Below the pieces are notes generated by a model. It ran no database searches. It had not been told where the DNA came from and saw nothing but the letters and a program-made list of their open reading frames with translations. From contig JAZAYU010000217.1 in assembly GCA_038501625.1 (NCBI GenBank), forward strand, positions 295,001-359,000: a stretch of 64,000 nt of DNA. Reading direction: 5' to 3'. A program made the translations under genes and the position numbers. This document shows positions 63,701 to 64,000 of the stretch, piece by piece. The stretch comes from Corbicula japonica. Lineage: Eukaryota > Mollusca > Bivalvia > Venerida > Cyrenidae. Numbering within the stretch: position 1 is the first letter of the stretch; every line of letters starts with the position of its first letter.

Positions 63701-64000
63701 CAATGTTTGAAGATGGCATCATAGTGCTCTGGGACGCCATCCGTTATAAGGAGTATGGCCTTATTGCACGCTGAAGGCCCCTGAAGTTATAGCAAAATCT
63801 ATTTTAGAACGTATTTTGTGCTTGTTAAATAAATCTCTTTAATGCGGCAAATAAAAGGGAATGACCTAAACATACATTTGAAAGTGCGTGGTTACGTATA
63901 AGGATGAAATATTAAATGTTAAATATTATATAAATTCTAGAAGACCTGTAAACAAAGTAAATCTGATGTAAAAGATGTATTCTTACACTGTTAACGTGTT
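36616..64000 (-). CDS. CACNA2D: Voltage-gated calcium channel alpha2delta subunit, CACNA2D3/4-like (5' partial)
   Basis: Twenty-four minus-strand exons between 63780 and 36616 sum to 2187 nt and keep one frame: 728 residues plus TGA. The family product is an extracellular, membrane-anchored Cav auxiliary subunit cleaved into alpha2 and delta; it aids surface delivery and gating. Seen here (numbering of this partial protein): the end of the VWA domain (LLITDG, residue 10 on; [24 protein letters not shown]), the VLSRPMV linker, the first Cache module ([28 protein letters not shown], 160-179), a cysteine-bearing middle, the second Cache-like module ([20 protein letters not shown]), a hydrophobic run at about 567-587, and the C-terminal TNLLLIV strand. 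Start codon, signal peptide and VWA MIDAS DxSxS lie beyond 64000. A TGA at 36616 ends the frame before any GPI or transmembrane segment. Subtype assignment is by eye. Confidence 0.93.
37815..37885. repeat. Foldback element, family P, fragment
   Basis: Contains ACCAGTCTCCAATCTAAGGT, ATCTGATTGA and GATCTCCAATCTAAGTTTTA, ending GGGCCCAAGT. It is followed at 37920 by a single copy of CAAACAGTGTAGATCCTAAT. Confidence 0.6.
38465..38570 (-). CDS. alpha2delta exon (residues 650-685)
   Basis: Acceptor TCTATTGCAG|GGTAC, donor TTCACA|GTGAGT. Encodes [20 protein letters not shown], then [15 protein letters not shown] and two bases (CA). Read through the donor, the next codons are CAG TGA, so intron retention would end the protein here. 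Confidence 0.85.
38638..38840. repeat. AT-only low-complexity tract
   Basis: AAATAAATAAA and TTAATTAATTAA runs, immediately upstream (in gene orientation) of the 38465-38570 exon's acceptor region. Confidence 0.9.
39710..39855 (+). repeat. Dispersed repeat, copy 2 (partner at 50-190)
   Basis: Shares TTTTGGCCAATGAATCTTTG, AATAAAGTAAGCCCAAATC and CAGGCTTTTCTATT with the window's left end. It ends about 70 bp before an alpha2delta exon. Confidence 0.75.
39926..40057 (-). CDS. alpha2delta exon (residues 606-650)
   Basis: Acceptor CTGTTTTCAG|ACAGA, donor ATTATAG|GTGATG. Encodes [20 protein letters not shown], then [20 protein letters not shown] and KKII. It is acidic and carries two cysteines, as in the family's delta-side region. 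Confidence 0.88.
40411..40475 (-). CDS. alpha2delta exon (residues 584-606)
   Basis: Acceptor TTCTTGTAG|ATTCA, donor GATA|GTAAGT. Joined to the previous exon it reads [20 protein letters not shown] then AD. The alternative frame hits a stop, supporting this assignment. Confidence 0.87.
40730..40782 (-). CDS. alpha2delta exon, hydrophobic segment (residues 567-584)
   Basis: 53 bp; acceptor CTTTTCAG|CCAATT, donor TTTTT|GTGAGT. Encodes [17 protein letters not shown] plus two bases. This exon is needed to repair the phase between its neighbours, and its hydrophobic character matches the family's conserved run at this place. Confidence 0.88.
40840..41100. repeat. Dispersed repeat family C copy (intron)
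   Basis: Blocks AGAATATTGCAATCTCG, GGCAGTAATGGAAATGC, CCCCAGATTGAGCGCATC and ACTGACTGAATATACGGGAA follow the order seen at 11400-11690. Confidence 0.6.
41457..41538 (-). CDS. alpha2delta exon (residues 539-566)
   Basis: Acceptor TATTTTCAG|GTACA, donor CTCAAT|GTAAGC, ends phase 0. Encodes [20 protein letters not shown] then SSATNLLN, matching the family's YDYQ(S/A)MC segment. Confidence 0.92.
42065..42201 (-). CDS. alpha2delta exon, second Cache-like module (residues 494-539)
   Basis: Acceptor ACATTTCAG|AGCAT, donor TATAGG|GTAAG. Encodes [20 protein letters not shown], then [20 protein letters not shown] and RGVFIG. The [13 protein letters not shown] and FFGEIE segments are diagnostic. Confidence 0.95.
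43378..43568 (-). CDS. alpha2delta exon (residues 430-493)
   Basis: The longest exon found (191 bp); acceptor AATGAACAG|GTTTC, donor ATGAG|GTACCT. Encodes [20 protein letters not shown], then [15 protein letters not shown] and [21 protein letters not shown] precedes the second Cache-like module and CxxxxCxC matches the paired cysteines of the family. Confidence 0.93.
43962..44089 (-). CDS. alpha2delta exon (residues 387-430)
   Basis: Acceptor ATATTTTAG|CACG, donor AAAAG|GTATTT. Encodes [20 protein letters not shown] then [20 protein letters not shown]; the YYRRAI and YTFTFSIP segments match the family's second module entry. NNT is a possible glycosylation site. Confidence 0.92.
44864..44941 (-). 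CDS. alpha2delta exon (residues 361-387)
   Basis: Acceptor TTATTACAG|AGACG, donor GTCCC|GTAAG. Encodes [20 protein letters not shown] then RNVSVP; the FIGT(K/R)GGLT pattern is a family landmark. Confidence 0.92.
45024..45249. mobile_element. MITE family M copy (226 bp) in alpha2delta intron
   Basis: Ends are GGGCGCGTCACAGGGAAAG and the inverse of GGGCGCGTCACAGGAAAATG. AAAGTA lies directly outside both ends (possible 6-bp target duplication). It contains GAAGTTGACGTTA, TTGAAATGACGTCATAAATT and GAGCAGACGAAATTGC. Confidence 0.82.
45571..45666. repeat. Foldback element, family P, right arm shortened
   Basis: Has AAGGTTATAAAACTGAGCAT, AACCAGTCTCAAATCTCAAG and ATTGGCTGAAATGGCGACTG, then a short inverse end TCCAATCTATAACCTTCAG; most of the right arm is deleted. 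Confidence 0.8.
47583..47655 (+). ncRNA. tRNA-like module in intron, degenerate
   Basis: A-box-like AATAGCTCAGTGGATAAGAT and B-box-like GCATGTTCGAATCCAATTT. The T and acceptor stems do not pair, so this is likely a tRNA-derived repeat. A minus-strand partner sits at 48105-48215, in the same inward arrangement as in the 31906-32692 element, but no TIRs were found around it. Confidence 0.45.
48105..48215 (-). ncRNA. tRNA-like module in intron, degenerate
   Basis: Minus strand: ATGGCTCATTATGTTGAAAT (A-box-like) and GTGTGTTCGAATCCCATGAA (B-box). The spacing is longer than in a normal tRNA. Confidence 0.4.
48607..48694 (-). CDS. alpha2delta exon (residues 332-361)
   Basis: Acceptor GTTTTGCAG|GTGAT, donor AACAG|GTAATA. 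Encodes [20 protein letters not shown] then NQLWSRVNR, the helical region before the second module. Confidence 0.87.
49245..49860. mobile_element. 616-bp element with long (about 140 bp) inverted repeats, TTAA at both ends
   Basis: The left arm begins TTAAGGGCTTGCCACACTCC and contains AAAGAAAATTATCAATATCT and AATAACGG. The right arm, reversed, begins TTAAGGGATTAACACACTCC and matches block by block to about 49727. The middle (about 49400-49720) is non-coding. It lies in the intron between exons 48607-48694 and 49938-50026. TTAA at both outer ends suggests but does not prove a TTAA-targeting family. Confidence 0.82.
49938..50026 (-). CDS. alpha2delta exon (residues 302-332)
   Basis: Acceptor ATATTTCAG|GTATT, donor CGGGCT|GTAAG. 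Encodes [20 protein letters not shown] then [11 protein letters not shown]. The W-Y-C cluster matches the family's post-Cache segment. Confidence 0.88.
50215..50370 (+). repeat. Dispersed repeat family S copy (intron)
   Basis: AACCCTCAGATTCTCATTTC, GTTAATTTGTTAGTGGTGTC, GCGCTCTCTTTTCC and CCTGATATACATTTTTCAC keep the block order of 7395-7565. Confidence 0.65.
50833..51108. mobile_element. hAT-type MITE with 8-bp target duplication
   Basis: The 276-bp element is flanked by ATTTATAC on both sides (50825-50832 and 51109-51116). Ends are TAGGGATGGGAACGAG and the inverse of TAGGGAAAGGAACGAGG. An 8-bp duplication with short TAGGG-type ends is characteristic of hAT transposons. The left part carries repeated CGAGTACTCG and GAGTACCCGAGTA palindromes. 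No open frame. Confidence 0.9.
51149..51197 (-). CDS. alpha2delta exon (residues 286-302)
   Basis: 49 bp; acceptor TTTTGCAG|CCGTC, donor CCCTG|GTAAG. Encodes [17 protein letters not shown] with a cysteine and a possible glycosylation site (NES). A hAT-type MITE begins 32 nt into the following intron. Confidence 0.87.
51620..51681 (-). CDS. alpha2delta exon (residues 265-286)
   Basis: 62 bp; acceptor TTGGGACAG|TATTG, donor CTGCTT|GTAAG. Encodes [20 protein letters not shown] and A, entering and leaving in the required phases. The SIGIALP strand resembles the corresponding vertebrate FSLGLALP-type strand. Confidence 0.87.
52037..52098 (-). CDS. alpha2delta exon (residues 245-265)
   Basis: 62 bp; acceptor ATGGTGCAG|AGACG, donor TTCAG|GTAAAT, leaves two bases. 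Encodes [20 protein letters not shown], a basic-rich segment followed by one cysteine. Confidence 0.88.
52478..52555 (-). CDS. alpha2delta exon (residues 219-244)
   Basis: Acceptor TGTTTTAG|ATTCT, donor AACATG|GTAAG, phase 0. Encodes [20 protein letters not shown] then SHYDNM. A poly-G run (52594-52613) lies about 40 bp upstream in the intron. Confidence 0.88.
52594..52613 (+). repeat. Poly-G run of 20 bp
   Basis: On the minus (gene) strand this is poly-C, about 40 nt upstream of the acceptor of exon 52478-52555. A second G run is at 58185-58203, with one T. Confidence 0.95.
53320..53450 (+). repeat. Dispersed repeat family S, diverged copy
   Basis: GGTTCTCACATGTGTTCACA, TGGTGTCGTTCTGACATT, ATCTCCTCTCCCTGTTGGGA and TGTGGTTATTCC follow the family order. 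Confidence 0.5.
53498..53581 (-). CDS. alpha2delta exon (residues 191-218)
   Basis: Acceptor TATTTACAG|AAAGA, donor AAACG|GTAAG, phase 0. Encodes [20 protein letters not shown] then VNKKNFQT. The acceptor and exon start lie in a 58-bp tandem repeat that supplies two further copies of the acceptor upstream. Confidence 0.9.
53576..53728 (-). repeat. 58-bp tandem repeat that triplicates a splice acceptor
   Basis: TATTTACAGAAAGAAT (minus strand) occurs with its AG at 53582, 53640 and 53698, exactly 58 nt apart. The most downstream copy is the acceptor used for the 53498-53581 exon. The repeat includes TATAATATACGAATCATTTC. Confidence 0.9.
54069..54161 (-). CDS. alpha2delta exon, first Cache module (residues 160-190)
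   Basis: Acceptor ATATTATAG|CTTGG, donor ACAGCG|GTAAG, phase 0. Encodes [20 protein letters not shown] then [11 protein letters not shown], the paired beta strands typical of the Cache fold. Confidence 0.96.
54190..54330. repeat. Dispersed repeat family C copy (intron)
   Basis: GAAGACCCTCGACCACGACA, AAAAATATTGCTCGGACTG and GCGCCGGGTTGAGCGCAACT blocks. An adjoining block at 54350-54440 (CCATTCCATGTTCAGCGGCG) recurs at 39290-39330. Confidence 0.6.
55381..55461 (-). CDS. alpha2delta exon, first Cache module (residues 133-159)
   Basis: Acceptor TTTTTACAG|TTTTT, donor TACAAG|GTTAGT, phase 0. Encodes [20 protein letters not shown] and [15 protein letters not shown] is strongly conserved in alpha2delta. 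Confidence 0.95.
56100..56300. repeat. Dispersed repeat family C copy (intron)
   Basis: GGGAACTTTGAAAGACATTG, GGAAAATATTACAGACTCAG and CCCAAGGGTGAGCGCAACTT blocks, directly next to the family F copy. Confidence 0.55.
56308..56746 (+). repeat. Dispersed repeat family F, copy 4
   Basis: Starts ACACTTCAACTACATCCTCT and ends in a clear hairpin (about 56618-56746) whose arms are AAGGATTGAATCGATATTTG and its inverse, with CAACCCAACTGTTTTCCATA in the right arm. Overlapping short frames on both strands differ from those of other copies. Confidence 0.82.
57963..58019 (-). CDS. alpha2delta exon, start of first Cache module (residues 114-132)
   Basis: 57 bp; acceptor GTTTCAG|GGTCT, donor GAAACG|GTAAG, phase 0. 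Encodes [19 protein letters not shown] with a possible N-glycosylation site NET. Confidence 0.94.
58964..59068 (-). CDS. alpha2delta exon, VWA-Cache linker (residues 79-113)
   Basis: Acceptor TTGTAG|AATTA, donor ATACG|GTAGGT, phase 0. Encodes [20 protein letters not shown] and [22 protein letters not shown] and VWT are family landmarks. Confidence 0.95.
60577..60667. repeat. Imperfect palindrome, 91 bp, GC-rich
   Basis: Arms GAAGATGGCAAATCTGTCAC and CTCGGGTAACTGTCG versus the inverse of GAAGATGTAAAAATCTGTCA and CCGAGGGTTAACTGTTCG. TACCTCCGTGTAATTT lies outside it on both sides in direct orientation (60379 and 60691). Confidence 0.75.
60856..60905 (-). CDS. alpha2delta exon, VWA end (residues 62-78)
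   Basis: A 50-bp exon; acceptor TATTTCAG|GTTAT, donor TACAG|GTATG. Encodes [17 protein letters not shown], nearly identical to vertebrate family members. Confidence 0.95.
61085..61305 (+). repeat. Dispersed repeat family S copy (intron)
   Basis: CTTTCAGGTTCTCTGTTTCG, GCTCTGTTCCCTCCC, TTTTGGGAGGATGTA and TTTTTGATATGCATGTTTCA in the family order. Confidence 0.65.
61586..61764. mobile_element. 179-bp MITE with ACAGT-CAAACCTG ends and ATTTA flanks
   Basis: Left end ACAGTAAACCTGCCTTAGCA, right end inverse of ACAGTCAAACCTGTCTTTAG. ATTTA lies directly outside both ends (61581-61585, 61765-61769). Internal GCAGCCACC-type blocks alternate in both orientations. Fragments occur near 17165 and 26915. 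Confidence 0.8.
61780..62130 (+). repeat. Dispersed repeat family R, distal part, with 89-bp tandem duplication
   Basis: 61850-61990 matches 13740-13905. 61953-62041 and 62042-62130 are tandem copies (period 89) sharing GCTTTAATGAAAGATCA and AATTGACAGAATAATTCTAA. Confidence 0.75.
62588..62758 (+). repeat. 32-bp tandem array, about 4-5 copies (GGTCCGAAGTCGG)
   Basis: The unit is TGGTATGGTCTGAAGTCGGA plus CCAAGTCGGGTC. It is more GC-rich than the intron around it. Open frames on both strands are repeat artefacts. Confidence 0.9.
63138..63216 (-). CDS. alpha2delta exon, VWA domain (residues 36-62)
   Basis: Acceptor ATATTACAG|ACGCG, donor CAAAG|GTATGC, ends phase 1. Encodes [12 protein letters not shown] and WMACANK, a hallmark of alpha2delta VWA domains. 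Confidence 0.96.
63676..63780 (-). CDS. alpha2delta exon, VWA domain (partial-protein residues 1-35)
   Basis: Acceptor AACTTCAG|GGGCC, donor TTGAG|GTAAG, phase 0 at both ends. Encodes [20 protein letters not shown], containing the TDG loop of the VWA MIDAS fold, then the helix [15 protein letters not shown]. Confidence 0.93.
63870..63985 (+). repeat. Dispersed repeat family R, uninterrupted proximal copy
   Basis: Matches 12960-13033 joined directly to 13567-13620, so it shows the state of the repeat before the Tc1-like insertion. Shared block AGAAGACCTGTAAACAAAGT. Confidence 0.7.
63987..64000 (-). CDS. alpha2delta: possible 3' end of the preceding exon (truncated by window)
   Basis: On the minus strand AACACGTTAACAGT|GTAAGA gives HVNS in phase 0, fitting the family's residues just before the CNK...TDG segment. 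However, the donor abuts repeat family R sequence (63870-63985), so it may be chance. Confidence 0.3.

Overview
The window reads as intron-rich, AT-rich animal nuclear DNA. Spliced exons have GT-AG borders, there are no operons, and repeats dominate. The dispersed repeats (including cores like AACAGTGTAGATCC), abundant MITEs and foldbacks, and the two gene families suggest a mollusc, probably a bivalve. That taxon is inferred from general character, not proven here.

Only two protein-coding genes can be supported. (1) A four-exon gene on the + strand at 24253-29618 encodes a 217-residue phosphatidylethanolamine-binding (PEBP) family protein with an N-terminal hydrophobic signal or anchor segment. 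It carries DPDAP and a GPTPPKG...HRY signature, and an AATAAA signal follows the stop. (2) A large gene on the - strand occupies about 36.6-64.0 kb and encodes a voltage-gated calcium channel alpha2delta auxiliary subunit, closest by eye to the CACNA2D3/4 type. I resolved 24 exons (2187 nt, 728 codons plus stop) whose phases join without a break. They run from the end of the VWA domain through the two Cache-type modules to the C-terminal VGCC_alpha2 region. The 5' end (signal peptide, N-terminal domain, most of VWA) lies beyond position 64000. The C-terminal reading frame ends at a TGA before any membrane-anchor segment, which may be real, an isoform, or the start of decay.

Layout: 1-24.2 kb has no recognisable gene and is packed with repeats. 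These include a 22-copy 27-bp array, an 8-copy 43-bp array at 9.9 kb, a second 8-copy 43-bp array at 16.3 kb, a 33-copy 32-bp array at 22.1 kb, GC-rich foldbacks, and a Tc1/mariner relic inserted into an older repeat. 24.2-29.7 kb is the PEBP gene, whose introns carry several foldbacks and a minisatellite. 29.7-36.6 kb is gene-free and holds a 787-bp element with 52-bp terminal inverted repeats and two inward-facing tRNA-like modules. 36.6-64 kb is the alpha2delta gene, with introns full of MITEs; one is a hAT-type element with an 8-bp target duplication 32 nt from a splice donor.

The two genes have no obvious functional link. PEBP proteins bind lipids or kinases, while alpha2delta traffics and modulates Cav channels at the membrane. 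No wholly new system stands out. The best second looks are the tRNA-flanked TIR element, the C-terminal TGA in alpha2delta, the triplicated splice acceptor, and two satellites built on one shared core.
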